From: Prostheceraeus crozeri
Taxonomy: Eukaryota > Platyhelminthes > Polycladida > Euryleptidae
Assembly: GCA_907163375.1 (NCBI GenBank)
Contig: CAJQUW010000614.1
Coordinates: 186,001-250,000, forward strand
Direction of reading: 5' to 3'
DNA: 64,000 bases
A program made the translations under genes and the position numbers. The notes beneath the pieces are model-generated. The model saw only the letters and a list, made by a program, of their open reading frames with translations, ran no database searches and was not told where the DNA came from. This document shows, in pieces, positions 35,921-47,602 of the stretch. Numbering within the stretch: position 1 is the stretch's first letter; each line of letters starts with the position of its first letter.

Positions 35921-36539
35921 GTAAGTTTCTGCATAGGGCTGTGGAACCGTAGCCTACATTATAAGGGTTCTGTTACTGTATAGAATTAACTGATCAATGG
36001 TCTGCCTGCACTCGGTAAGTCGTGAGCATTTAACTTTATTTTTGTTGCCTGCATGTAGTTCCTATGTACATGTATATCAGCATTTTTCTTTCAGAAAAAG
36101 GACCTTCATTTGATTCATAATTTAAAGTAGGAAAGTAGTAGTTTGTCTTTTCAAGCCAACATATTTCAACGACTAACCGTCGTTATCATCAGGGAACACA
36201 TCATAAAAGGAAATATCAATTATTCAACAACATGAGCTCAAAATCTGAAAACGTGAATTTACAAGAAATGGAAGAATCGACATCTGTAGCATAAAGCTGT
36301 GGTTTTGGGAAACATTCACTTGCTATTGCCGTAATAAATAATCGTTGAACTATGCATTTCTACACTGAATGAAGGAATTTAAAATGACAATTACCGCATC
36401 ACTTAAGATGGTGCAACGTAAATACCTTTACAAGCGACGACCTTCAAACAATGATCCAGCAATTTATCTAACTCTTTCGATCAACACTTACGGGTACCTC
36501 AGTCGCTCTCATGAGTTAGCAGCTTCACACTGAACTACC
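35921..36539. other. Start of the 9.05-kb ACP7 intron 6
   Basis: A hAT-like tip, AGGGCTGTGGAACCG, lies at about 35936-35950, right after the donor, and may pair with the reverse tip near 44777-44818. Nothing else is recognised. Confidence 0.4.
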
Positions 36540-37020
36540 ACTTGGTCAAGGAGTTCAGTTTCTCTCAACTGATTCTTGATGTGTTCATTAACCCACCGAC
36601 CGCACAAGTTGAGGTCAGGACAATAGGGAGATTGTGGCAGCAACTGATTTTTTCAACATTTTTCCTTTCGAGAAAAAATGTCTTTACTGAGACTTTGGTA
36701 TGAGACCTGGCATTGTCATGCTACCATACCAATTGATCCAGACGGATGGGATCAGGTCTCAATTTCCTCCATTTCACGCTGGTTTGGTCAACAAAATCTT
36801 CGCAAATGTCAGTATCAATTGTCGTTCCCCTTGGAAGTGTAGGAACACCGATTCTCTTTTTGCAAATGAACGCAATCAAGAGAAGGCATTTCCTTGCTAT
36901 TTGGGAATTCTGGACGTTCATTTTCCGAAGATTTCCAAACTTTTGAGCGCCGTTTGGTGCATCCTATGCCAAATCTCCTCTAGGAAACCAATAGTGGAGG
37001 ATATTATGACTTCTCTCAGG
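36540..37020 (-). pseudogene. Mariner transposase remnant
   Basis: Read on the minus strand, fragments in shifting frames show RIGVPTLPRGTTIDTDI, KWRKLRPDPIRLDQ, then QHDNARSHT (the second catalytic Asp block) and FFLERKN. This is the central part of a mariner DDE domain. The first and third catalytic blocks are not recognisable and no termini were found, so it is an old relic, older than the mariner at 22438. Confidence 0.75.
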
Positions 37021-37683
37021 GAGAGGTGAAGTCTTAGGGATTTCAGCTTCATTTTTGAGGTCACTTGAGGATTATCAGCACGATCAACAGCAGCATCGCT
37101 TTTTCGCGTTTTGATAGAAATCGATCCGCCACATCTGTCTGTGTCATCAAAAGATCGATTTGAAATCAGCAATCTCTTGACTTTTGATAGTAGATAATGA
37201 TGCGGCATCCTTTCCAAAAGCATGAAATAATGCATGTTGATCATGCAAAAGTGAAGCTTCGACAGTTCAATTTTCAAAATTTCAATGAAGTTTAATTGCC
37301 ATAGGGCTTTCTGCAGAGATTTACACAGGTAGTTGTCTGGTAATGAAATGGCGTCAACGGTAATCTACTAATGAACAATAAACTTGCATGTAACTCACAG
37401 AACATATTGAAAGTTCTGAAATCTTCCCCATTTTGACAATTTACATGATTTTTATACCTAATGCCGTATATAATTATATTATAACATGATACATAATTAA
37501 TTGGATTATATTAGTGCACCGACAGCACATAAATAATGCAAGAATAGCTCCACTGTAGCCTATGTTAGCAAACATATCTCATGTTGTGCTAAAGCCATGG
37601 ATATCAAGTTTGTGGTTGCAGCCATTTTTAAGCTATATTTTAATGCATGTAAAGCTTATAGGGAAATGAAAGAGAAGATTATT
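37021..37683. other. Intronic sequence, nothing certain
   Basis: It may include more of the decayed mariner towards 37277, but no block there is convincing. Confidence 0.35.
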
Positions 37684-37994
37684 TCTATGCATGTGTTGAA
37701 AAGTTGATATTACGATAGCCCTCAGAGCGTGTGAGCATTACCTTTCAGTCCCTGTTCAACTTTGCAGTCTTTAGTCAGCACTTTACTGTCCTTGGTCAAC
37801 TTTGCAGTTCATGGTGAACGTTTTCACTGAAAAGTGTATTTACGTCATGATACTATTTCTGTATTATTTTGATTGTAATTATGTTGAACATCCCTGACAG
37901 GTGCCCAAAGCTAGCATAAATTATAGGAGCACTACAATGTGCTCAACTAAATCATATCGACCTAATACAGAATCAAAAATATCAAATTGGTAAA

Positions 37995-38735
37995 CGTTTC
38001 ATTATTAACAAAATTTGGCTTTCTGTCGGATAGTTGACAACATCCGATAAAATTGACTTCATCGATCTTCGTATCATTTGCTGTTAGCTGCGCATCTTTT
38101 ACTCGTATCATTTACTACTATTATTTTCTTTATTATGATTTCTGAGGACCTTTTCATTTTTAAGCGCTATTTGGCTAATTAATAGAATGTAGCAAAGTCC
38201 TGGACACTAAGGTAAAATTCTGATCAAATTTAAATTCAAAGTTCTTTTGAAATGTTTAGTAGCCTATGTCTATTTCTAGTCTATGGATAGAAATATCATG
38301 CATTTCTAAGTATGGCCATAGATTTCTTAATGTTATGGTATGACCCAGGTCTATGGCATGACCAATGACCGATCATAGTAGATTTCTAAGAAGTTGGTGA
38401 ACGATTTATTATTTACACAATTGTCAACATTGCCGGCAATTTTTTTCTGTCAAATAACTGAAAATATTCGAAAAAATTGAGTCATTGGATCTGCGTATAT
38501 TTTGCTGCTAGCTTCGCATCTTTAACTGCTGCTATTTTCTTTATTACAATTTCTGCGGACCTTTTCATTTTTAAGTCGCTATTTGGCTAATTAATAGAAT
38601 GTAGCAAAGTCCTGGACACTAAGGTAAAATTCTGATCAAATTTAAATTCAAAGTTCTTTTGAAATGTTTAGTAGCCTATGTCTATTTCTAGTCTATGGAT
38701 AGAAATATCATGCATTTCTAAGTATGGCCATAGAC
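37995..38735 (+). repeat. Direct duplication inside the left arm
   Basis: Two copies of about 340 bp (37995-38335 and 38400-38735). The stretch from GCTATTTGGCTAATTAATAG to the ATGGCCATAGA block is almost identical in both, far closer than either is to the right arm, so this duplication is recent. Confidence 0.88.
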
Positions 38736-38833
38736 TTCTTGATGTCATGGAATGGCCGACAAAACTTGGTGTGAGAGCTATTCGATTCCATGCTATTGTT
38801 CTACTAACATTTCGTGACGTCAACCTGAATAGT

Positions 38834-39416
38834 TTATTCGTGACTAAAAACTTTCAGCATGAACCTCGCATTTCTTCTGTAGGCAGTGACTGAGAAATCA
38901 GAGGCAATTGTGATACACATTTCAACAGTTGGGCAGTTATTGTCGAAATTCACTATAAAAATCTTCGAGGATCTATCTGTTATTGTTTGTTGACACTCTA
39001 AATGATAAGGCAAATCCTTCGCTAAATCATTGAAATCATTCGGAATATGATCAGAGCTTTCAAATGCACTTAATTCGTCTGGAATAGTTGTTCTCGATTG
39101 GAATGACACTTTTCTTGACTCGATATTTCTGTCTTTCTTTGAACTCGTTTGTCGTTGAAATGATTTTGGACAGCAGAAAACGGATGGTGGATCCTTCGGT
39201 ATTCTTTTTCCTTTGACTGATCTCATGTCAGCATCATCTGTCCAATGCAATTCACAAACTCCCATGTTTCTTGACACGCTCTCTTTCTGTATTGGGTAAT
39301 GCGGCCAACCACAATTCTAGCATCGTCTCCGAATTTACTGGAAACCCATAAGCATTTCTTTTTCTGCCTTTTCCATTTCTAGACTCACATCCGGCTACGC
39401 TACAATTTCTCCCCAT
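38834..39416 (-). pseudogene. THAP-domain protein gene, one frameshift
   Basis: From an ATG at 39414-39416 it reads MGRNCSVAGCESRNGKGRKR, then NAYGFPVNSETMLELWLAAL. After a shift near 39280 it continues SRNMGVCELHWTDDADM, then KGKRIPKDPPSVF. The C2CH ligands (CxxxxC and CxxH), the WLAAL tryptophan and the terminal P-x-F block make a complete THAP zinc finger of about 85 residues. About 100 further residues, polar and without a known domain, end at 38834. It is a sequence-specific DNA-binding module; in P-type transposases it binds the element's ends. With the single shift it is probably non-functional. Confidence 0.83.
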
Positions 39417-40252
39417 TATTTTAACTTTCTATTACAATTCTGCAGAGTTATCGACATCTGTACTGCATTAGTTATCATAGAAATTGGCCATACCATAGAT
39501 AGGGAGATATCAATAGATTCAAAAATCTATCCCACACATTTTCATCCATGGTAATCGAGTTTCTAGTCCCTGTAACATTATAAAATATCTAGGCGTCCCT
39601 GGTCATACCATGATATTAAAAAATCTATGGCCATACTTAGAAATGCATAATATTTCTACGCGTAGATTAGGAATATAGGCTACAAAACATTGCAAAAGAA
39701 GACGTTTTGGATTTAAATTTGATCAGAATTATGCCATAATGTCCAGTATTTGTTACCTTCTAGAAACCAAAAGGCGACTGCAAAATTAGAAGAACCGCAG
39801 AAATGATAATAAAGAAAATGACAGCAGTAAAAGACACGAAGATCGATAGAGTCAATTTTATGGAATATTGTCAGCTATCTGATAGAAAACCAAAACCCCG
39901 GTAATGTTGATAATTGTGTTAATAGGGAATCGTTTACCAGTTTGATGCTTTCGATACTGCATTAGGTCCATATGATTCAATTGAGCACATTGTAATGCTC
40001 CTTTGTTTTAAATGCTAGATTTTGGCACTTCAAGGATGTTCAACGTAAATACGATCAAAAAATACATTCAGAAAATAAAATCATGACGTAAATATACTTT
40101 TCAGCATGAAAGTTCACCATGAACTGCAAAGTTGTAAAATGACTGTGAAATGCTGACCAAGGACTGAAATGCTGAACAGGGACTGTAAAGTAATGCGCAT
40201 GTGCTCTGAGGGCTATAGTTATATCAACTTTTCAACACATGCATAGAAAAAA

Positions 40253-40389
40253 CAATTATATTTCAAAATTCAATCCTTCTCTCAATGCTAGTACATAATT
40301 ATTCTACATGTCATGTTTTATTTCTGTATCTGAAGAGATAGCAAGTATACCATAATATGAACAATATCAATATTATGTTTCAGCGATTT
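40253..40389. other. Junction between the long-inverted-repeat element and the LINE
   Basis: AT-rich, no feature seen. Confidence 0.3.
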
Positions 40390-42840
40390 TTTACTTCTAG
40401 TTTACCAAAAAGACGTTAATGATGTATGGTTGATTTTTACACAGTTGAAAATTGTTGTAATGTATATTTATGTGACTCCAAACCGCACTGTGTCAGTCAT
40501 CAATGAAATTAATCATTATATTGTAGAGAACTTCGATGTTGTACTATCGAAGCATCCCGAGTTTCATATTGTCATTGGCGGTGACTTTAATCGTATGGGT
40601 TGTTCTTTTGCGGATGATTTGAATATCGTTAATCTTGTGACCTCAGCTACCCGTGGCGAGGCTATTCTTGATACATTTTTTGTTAGTGAAGAGATAAGTT
40701 CACGTTACAAGACCTGTGTAACAGCACCAGTTGCTAATTCCGATCACCGTTGTGTCTTGATGTATCCTAATAATAGCTCTAATCTAGATCGAGCTTGTGT
40801 AAAGAAGCGGGTCTTCGATGTGCGACGGTCTAATCTGAGTATTTTGGTCTCGGAAATGAGCAAGATTAACTGGCGCCGTTTTTATTACTCTGACAACTCA
40901 AGTGAGAGTAAATGTATATTTTTTCACAACCTCCTGAATGATTTTGTTGACACGTACATTCCACAGCACGCGGTCTCGTTAACTCCAAAAGATAATCCTT
41001 GGATTACCCCTCTGCTCAAGATGTTCATTCAACGAAGATGGGATGCCTACAGGCGACGAGATTTCGAGTGTTACAACTATTGGAAGCTTAAGGTGCAAAA
41101 TGAAATTGTGAGGGCAAAGAGGAACTGGTCTGAACGCGTCAACGACAATCACAAGAATCTTTGGCAAGTTGTAAATCAGACACGAGGAACGAAGTCCATT
41201 GATCCAATATATCGCCTTTGTACTCAACTTGGTGGTCCTCAAAACGCTACCAATGTAATAAATCATGCCCTCGGAGAAGTTTTCGTAAGTGGACATTCTC
41301 TTGATTCACTTGAACCTGATGACGACGATTGGTCAATAGACATTTCCTGCATCGATGTTCAGAAACAGTTGAGTGACATCAAAGAGAAGAAAGCCCCAGG
41401 GAGCGATCGCATACCGACAATTATTTACAAAGTTACCGCGCATATCATAGCAGGTCCACTGTGTCACCTATTCCACTTGTGCGTCATAGAAAGGTCTGTG
41501 CCATCACTTTGGAAGCATAGCCATGTTTCACCGATTCCCAAACACGGACATTTCGATTTGTACAACATCAGACCAATTTCTTTGTTACCTATGCCTGCGA
41601 AACTGTTTGAGTATTTCGTATTACGTGGATCTATCAAGCATACATTAGTCCAGGCCTTCGGTTCCAACCAATTTGGATGTAGACCCGGTTCATCCACTAC
41701 AGCAGCGCTTCTAAAACTTCTCGATGATGCTACACTTTTGCTCGATAAGAGTGATGTTGGAGGTGTTCAAATCGTATCCTATGATTACACGAAGGCGTTC
41801 GACAAGCTCCGCCACGACGTCATCCTTCAGAAACTCAGTGAAATCAACTTGCCCCTTGGCTTTGTCCGACTGATACACAATTATCTCTCGAATCGCACAC
41901 AAGCTGTGATGATTGGCGACTGCATTGGTACTACCATAGACGTTCCATCAGGCGTGCCTCAAGGTTCGCTATTTGGCCCGTACCTTTATTGCATCGTAGC
42001 AGCATCTTTGTCACCAGTCCAATCCACAACATCAATAGTGAAGTATGTCGATGATGTTGCATACTGCATTCCTGTATTTCGCAATGTGACTTTGAACTCT
42101 TTTGTGTCTGAACACCAACACGTATCCCAGTGGTCTGCAACGCATGGTCTGACCTTAAACTGCGCGAAATCGAGGAATATGTTTATTCAGAAGTTTACGG
42201 ACTGTCACTCGGAAGAACATCCTGACGTTCAAGAAGTGGGTTCACTCAAATTGCTAGGCGTTTTCTTGAACATTTAAGCTTTCGTTGGATACTCACATTG
42301 ATTATGTCCTCAGGATCGCCAATCAGAGATTATATGGAATGCGATTGCTTCGACCTATACTTTCCCCTCATGAGCTAACTGTTATTTATTGTGCATTGAT
42401 ACGAAGTGTTTTCGAGTATGCCTCCTGTGTTTTTCTTAAATTGCCGGTGTCACTGGAAACCCGATTCGATCGATTTCAAAATCGTGTTCACAAACTTGTG
42501 TGTTCTTTGCCAAAATATTTTCACGTGGCCAACTGTAAGTGCCGTGGGTTTCCGCAGTTGAAGGAGCGTAGAGTCGAGAGGGAAGAGCCAGAGCGTTCTT
42601 TTAGATCTCAGCGTTATATTTTACCCTCTTGTAACACGACTCGGCGTCTGCATTCTTTTGTTCCGTACTGTTGTGCAATTTTTGAGAATTTACACACAAT
42701 TCGACTTAACGAATTTTTGCGTGTATTCATGTGTTTACGTTCTCTTTATTTTTTCATTACTTTTGTGATTGCTGCATCGGTGTACTTATAAATGATTTTC
42801 ATTCACTCAATAAATTTACTTCTGCTTCTACTTCTACTAC
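40390..42840 (+). mobile_element. 5'-truncated LINE (non-LTR retrotransposon)
   Basis: The body contains the C-terminal part of an apurinic-type endonuclease, a reverse transcriptase and a C-terminal domain, then a short 3' tail with AATAAA near 42809 and TTCTGC/TTCTAC repeats (42820-42840). The first half of the endonuclease is absent, as usual for LINE copies cut short at the 5' end. The domain order suggests the Jockey/CR1 supergroup; the clade is not certain. Confidence 0.88.
40430..42791 (+). pseudogene. LINE endonuclease/reverse transcriptase ORF2
   Basis: Open for 615 codons (to 42277), then a one-base shift near 42273 and a further 168 codons (42285-42791). Endonuclease motifs: VIGGDFNRMG and ANSDHRCVLM. 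Reverse transcriptase: HVSPIPKHGHFDLYNIRPIS, YDYTKAFDKLRHD (palm A), PSGVPQGSLFGPYLY (palm B), VKYVDDVAY (palm C, YVDD), LNCAKS. The C-terminal part reads HIDYVLRIANQRLYGMRLLR and ends at TAA. One frameshift and 5' truncation are the only obvious defects, so the copy is fairly young. Confidence 0.9.
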
Positions 42841-42999
42841 CATCGAATGCGCTTTGAGACTACACAGAATAAATTATTTCTGACTGAACTGTTGGTCTAT
42901 TCAATTTTTGTCGATATAATATCATTATATAAATACATATACATATACTATAAACAACAAGACTTGTACTGGAAAGTCTGAATCATATGAAAAGTGAAA

Positions 43000-44460
43000 A
43001 GTTTAGAATTGCTCACCTTGCTCACCTTGGACGGGTCCGGTCCAGCCTCCCGGATGATCGGGTAGCACGGGGTATCCCCTCAGTTCGTTGTTTCCATAAA
43101 CTTCTATCCGCGGCTATGTCTTCGTTAAGAGACCTGGTCTTCATCCCGCTCTTCACCACAGTTCTCTAGCTTGTTCTTGGCTTTCCCTTTCTACGGTGCA
43201 CAGGTTCTTGCTTCCATGCTGCTTCGCAGACGCTATCCTCCGATCTTCTGAGCAGATGTCCAAACCATCTTTATCGACGTTCTCGACTTCTTTGCTTATC
43301 GGTGGCAATTCAAGCATGTGGAGGATATGCCTGTTACGTATTCTATCTTTCTTTGTCTTGCCCATTGACCAACTCAGCATCCTCATTTCGGATACCTCAG
43401 TCGCAGTAAGGTCAGCTTTCTTTGGTGACCCAGAGCTCAGCGTGGTGTAGCATAGCCGGTCTTACCACTGTGCAGAAAACCTTGCCTTTCAGTCGTAGCG
43501 GCATCTTCTTGTCACAGAGGTCTCAAAACATTGATCTCCAATTTTTCCATCCCTCTTGAGTTTTCATCCCCATGTCCCGGCCTAATATACCTTCTTCGTC
43601 CATCACTGTACTCAAATACTTGAAGGCATCTATGGCGGGATTTCGACGCCTTGTAGGTGTAAACTCATTCTCTTTCGTACTGAGATATACCGTCTTTGTT
43701 CTACGTAATGGAAGGATGACTATGCGATTCACTGGTATGTAGAGTGGGAAAGAATTTCATGAATCCCGAGGGCTTTAGCCCCAGGGATACATCAAATAAT
43801 TTCACGAGCAGCTATGCCCTAGAGAATCGTATAGCTAACCTCTTTCCGTTATAAAGTATGCGAAATTATTAGGACCATAGATATCCGCGATAGAATCCCT
43901 CTCCACTAAAATTTTCCATGGGAATGAAGTCTATCAAAGATTCTGAGTACGATTCTACAACTATGTATTCATCTGGTATACTTCATTCACCCGAAGACCG
44001 TGGGTTTCAAGGACTTCCCGCCACTTTCCTAGGCGCGCTTGAATTTTCTCCTTATATTACCAGGTCGTCGACAAAGAGGAGTTCTAGAGTGTCACTCTCC
44101 CCCGTCTCTCTTAGTGGTCTGGATGTCTCGTCTAATAAAAGTACAAAGAGGTAGGGGCTTACGGCTGAACCTTGGCATAGGCCCATTGAGACGTTAAAGA
44201 GGAACCATATCGCCGTGCTTTGATCTCACAGCAATCTTGCTTTTATTATACATGTCCTGAATCACTCGAACATATGCCTCAGGCACCAACCTTTTCTGGA
44301 GAATGCAGGGGATGTACTCCCTTGGGACTGTGTCATACGCTTTCTCCAAGTCGACGAACACCGCTCTAAAATCCTTCTTTTCCATTAGGGCATCCTCCAG
44401 CTTCATTCGCACTGTGAATGTAGGCTCTGTAGTAGAGACACTTGGCATGAACCCGAACTA
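43000..44460 (-). pseudogene. RTE-like LINE reverse transcriptase remnant
   Basis: Minus strand, several frames. [20 protein letters not shown], then [18 protein letters not shown] (palm A) at 44450-44310; FVDDLVI (palm C) near 44060; then DAFKYLSTVMDEEG, GWKNWRSMF, and VSEMRMLSWSMGKTKKDRIR down to about 43150. This is the LINE type common as RTE-like copies in animals, with its terminal region of WRSMF-x-RMLSW form. At least four frame breaks; the 5' part with the endonuclease is absent. Confidence 0.85.
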
Positions 44461-44972
44461 TATTATGAATAACAAATTTTAAATAATAGCTGTCATTTGT
44501 AGGCTACAGATCCTTTCAAGTTTAACTTAGCAATTTGAGAGCGCTCGCTAACTTAGCACAGGTTCAACTTCAGATTGTTCTATGGAATTGTGACATGGTT
44601 TCCTTATTTTGCTGCATATGAGTATGGCGAATGCAGCAGCATAAAGTCAGTGCGTAAATCTAATACAGCGAACAATTTAGGCAACCTTGACACATTCAAT
44701 AGAAGCAGCAGCATTGTCAGTGTGGCACAGATAGATTTACATAAATTCGGATCCAGAGCTTTTCACAGAAAGGCTTCGGAGCCGGAGTCGATGAGAGAGC
44801 CCACCGGCTCCACAACTTTGTTATAAAGTACATCGAAACACTGCATGGATCAAGTCTGATTCAGTGCAACGAAGTTCAGCGTCCAGCGGTAAGCAGAGTG
44901 CTTGTCCCAACGATAACCACCAACTAATTGTACTTTTACGCCCACTCAAACATTCATTTATTTATTTTACAG
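44461..44972. other. End of ACP7 intron 6 with a lone hAT tip
   Basis: At about 44776-44818, CGGAGCCGGAGTCGATGAGA and then CCGGCTCCACAAC is the diverged inverse of the hAT terminus seen at 25679. No transposase is near. It may be a solo end or the right end of an old large hAT that starts near 35936. Confidence 0.5.
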
Positions 44973-45080
44973 GACAAGATCGTGGATCGTATGTTGCTGA
45001 GGAAAATCAAGCATGGTGCTGGGGTTTATACATGCCACAATGAAAATGGATTTGACCAATTTGGAATTGATATCGTTTGA
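44973..45080 (+). CDS. ACP7: ACP7-like, last coding exon
   Basis: Acceptor TTTATTTTACAG; 35 codons and TGA at 45078-45080. It reads DKIVDRMLLRKIKHGAGVYT and ends FGIDIV. The start matches the family's DxxGKIVDxxW-type ending of the phosphatase domain (here DKIVDRMLL). The tail after it is variable in the family. No AATAAA is evident within 600 bp downstream, so the 3' end of the transcript is not placed. Confidence 0.88.
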   Translation, partial: DKIVDRMLLRKIKHGAGVYTCHNENGFDQFGIDIV

Positions 45081-47107
45081 CGTACCCCTGTGACATTCGA
45101 CTTTTGAAACGCATCATGGAAATATCTGGAAGTGTTATTTACTGTTTCTCAGAGATGTAAACGATCCGAAAATGTTCTGCTTAGACCGAACTGGTGATCG
45201 CCCCGAGAGAAAAACTCACTCATCTTTGAGTGATAAAAAGCTACAATGAAGCTGGAAAATTTCCCATCATTTTTTAAGATCTACGGACTATAGTAGTAGC
45301 TAACGCACAAACCCTCCGAAGCTTTTCAGGATAAGTGCGCAAACTAGGACAACTTTCTGAGTTATTTTGAAAGCTTCTACAAAAAGTATTTATCAAAATC
45401 GTGGCATTTTCTGATTGCTCAGAGTATTTAAACTCAGTGTTTCGAGTTTCAAAACAATAATGAGTGTTTTACGTACAGTAGTCAGGAATAGGACAATTTT
45501 CATAAATGACGTAATTGCAGAAGTAAATATAATAATTAGTATAAGTAATATAATTATAAAATAATGAAGAAGTAGAACATCAGTGTTTGTTTGTAAATTC
45601 TGAAAATATATTGAACTCAATCTGATAAGTACAAGTTTATGTTCATTCATAAAAACTATAGCTAAAGGTACTTTGTATCATAGAGAAGTTTTTCATGAAT
45701 AGGCTACCATGAAATGAGCTAAAAATGTATGATTATTGTAAATGCCGTGCAGTGTGTCAGGCGATTTTTGCGATTTGATAAGTAGATTGAGATTCAGTAC
45801 CTACAGGTTTGTTAGGTGTCTTAGGTGATTCAAAATGTTATGCGAGCATTTTTCTTGGATGTTTGCATCTCTGGTTATACTTTGAGCGAGTTTATGTTTG
45901 GAGCAGTGTACAAATATTGAATAACCATGTTTTCTTCTACGTTCTTATTCTAGTCGTTTTTTGGGGTATCTGAGTAGAAAAAACAATTCTGTCTCTATTG
46001 ATTGATGTCTCATTTGATGCACATCCTTGCATGCGCGCTGGAAAAAGATTTAATTACATCATTTCACTTGCAAGCCATACACAAATCATTTTTGATAAGG
46101 AAATCTGTTGTCTGCAGACGATTTTCTATCCTTTGATGTATAGGTGAGGGTGGGGCACATTGAACTCCCACCCTTTTCTCCAGAGGAAACTTTTTTCTTT
46201 AAGACATTGTTTATTGCAACAAATAGACATGATTCCTCTGATAATTTCAATTGTTTATGCTCTCCATCATCATTTTCGCAGGATTTCCTAAAATTTCAAT
46301 AAAAAAGTAAATTTTCAGAAAATCTGAACTTTTGTTTTAATGTAGCCAAAACCTTGCGCATATTTTCATTAGACAGCATTCTCGCTTAGACAATTCTCGC
46401 ATTTCTCGAGTATTCTTTGTCAGTTTCATTAATATGTTAGTTGAAAACTATTTGAGTGCAGCCTTATTTGCACACGAGTACGCTTTTGAAAAGTTAGCGA
46501 TTTGGAACCACCCACGATGGGGCACTTTAAATATGGTTCATAGTGCCCCACTTCGAAACTCAAATTTTCTTTTGTTGAGTGAACGAAGTGATTTACAAGT
46601 TTTGACATATAATTATGCTACAAGCTGGTCTGCAACGCTAAACAAAATCTTGACAATCAAAATGATGTGGCTATGAATCTGGAACTTCTCTTGCTGGTCA
46701 AACAAATTGAAACGTTAATGCATTTTGTATTGGTTTTTGACAATTTCTCAGCTTTTTTGCTTAGGCCTACTCGTATCTTATACATGTATGTCTACATGTA
46801 ATGCGTAATGCCTACATATGCTTAATTTGATGATCACTAATGATACGTGTGGTTGCATATCACATCAATATATTCAGCACTAATGCTCTTACCAAGGTTC
46901 ATCTATCGATGAATAATGCTATTAATCTGAGAACTCTGATGGTCTATGAACATTTCACTTTCAGAAATTAGCATTTATTGCCTCCACATCAAATATTTGC
47001 TATCAGTTTTGCAATTAAAGATCTCAATCAATGAATTTGGTTGCTTGATTTGATTATTCATGAGCTGAAGCTATAGATCAGATCAGGGCTGGAACAGTTA
47101 CACAATT
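45081..47107. other. ACP7 3' flank, no gene recognised
   Basis: It should begin with the 3' untranslated region. It is AT-rich, with GGGGCAC motifs near 46153, 46520 and 46544 and no coding potential I can support. Confidence 0.4.
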
Positions 47108-47330
47108 TTTTTCAATTACAATTACAGTTGAACTTTTACAATTACAATTATAATTATAATAACAATTACTCTGAAATCAAAATCTTAGATTACAATTACA
47201 ATTATAATTACAATTACTCTGAAATCAAAATCCTAAATTACAATTACAATTACTGTAAAATGAAAATCTTCAATTACAATTACAAATACTTCAAAAAGTG
47301 TATTATTTGCACAATTACAATTACATCGAT
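47108..47330. repeat. ATTACA-rich hexanucleotide microsatellite
   Basis: Interrupted runs of AATTAC/ATTACA with an internal higher-order unit of about 55 bp that repeats the segment TCTGAAATCAAAATC and its flanking ATTACA runs two to three times. It follows CAGGGCTGGAACAGTTAC at 47085, which looks like a hAT tip; several hAT families have ATTACA subterminal repeats. No right tip was found. Confidence 0.8.
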
Positions 47331-47602
47331 TTTCTGGACAATGTTGTCAGTTATGAGTTACTTGTCCAAAACGATTTTAAGTCTTAGTGAACTTGATTTT
47401 GCGTACAAGATAGAGAAAGAAGTAGGGCCTATTGTCTATTGCAATTGCAACGCTGTAGCCTTCCAATGATCACTTGGAGCATACCAAAATCTTTATCCTA
47501 ATCAGTCATGATATGAGTCTTATCTCGATGATGCAGTTACAGCAAACGCCAAAAACAGGATGAGTAGTCTGTTTCTAAGTCATCATTAACAGCAGCCAAC
47601 TA

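Larger units (their letters stand above)
37684..40252. mobile_element. Long-inverted-repeat element carrying a THAP gene
   Basis: The arms at about 37684-38350 and 39598-40252 are inverted copies of each other over roughly 660 bp with moderate divergence, from TTTCTATGCATGTGTTG at the tips to a GGTATGACC block inside. The central 1.25 kb holds a THAP-domain gene on the minus strand. The inner part of the left arm is also duplicated directly (about 37995-38335 and 38400-38735, nearly identical), so the element has had a later tandem duplication. No target duplication is clear. Foldback architecture plus a THAP DNA-binding domain recalls P-element-like transposons, but no catalytic domain is present. 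Confidence 0.85.
15082..45080 (+). other. ACP7-like purple acid phosphatase gene, span of recognised exons
   Basis: Seven exons code for 347 residues plus stop, covering the metallophosphatase domain to the C terminus of an acid phosphatase type 7 protein. This family hydrolyses phosphate monoesters at a binuclear iron/metal centre and is usually secreted or lysosomal. All five metal-ligand blocks are present in order: GDLG, GDFAY, GNHE, GHR and GHEHTYER. Every junction keeps phase: 69 codons, 32 codons plus 2 bases, and so on through to a TGA. Six introns total about 29 kb, and four of them hold identified transposons. The N-terminal fibronectin-like part and signal peptide are not seen; the first exon here starts inside a codon, so at least one more exon lies upstream, perhaps before the window. 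Confidence 0.93.

Noticed and set aside
36918-37277. A 119-codon minus-strand frame next to the mariner remnant
   Set aside because: It contains no mariner motif and may be an out-of-frame shadow of the decayed gene.
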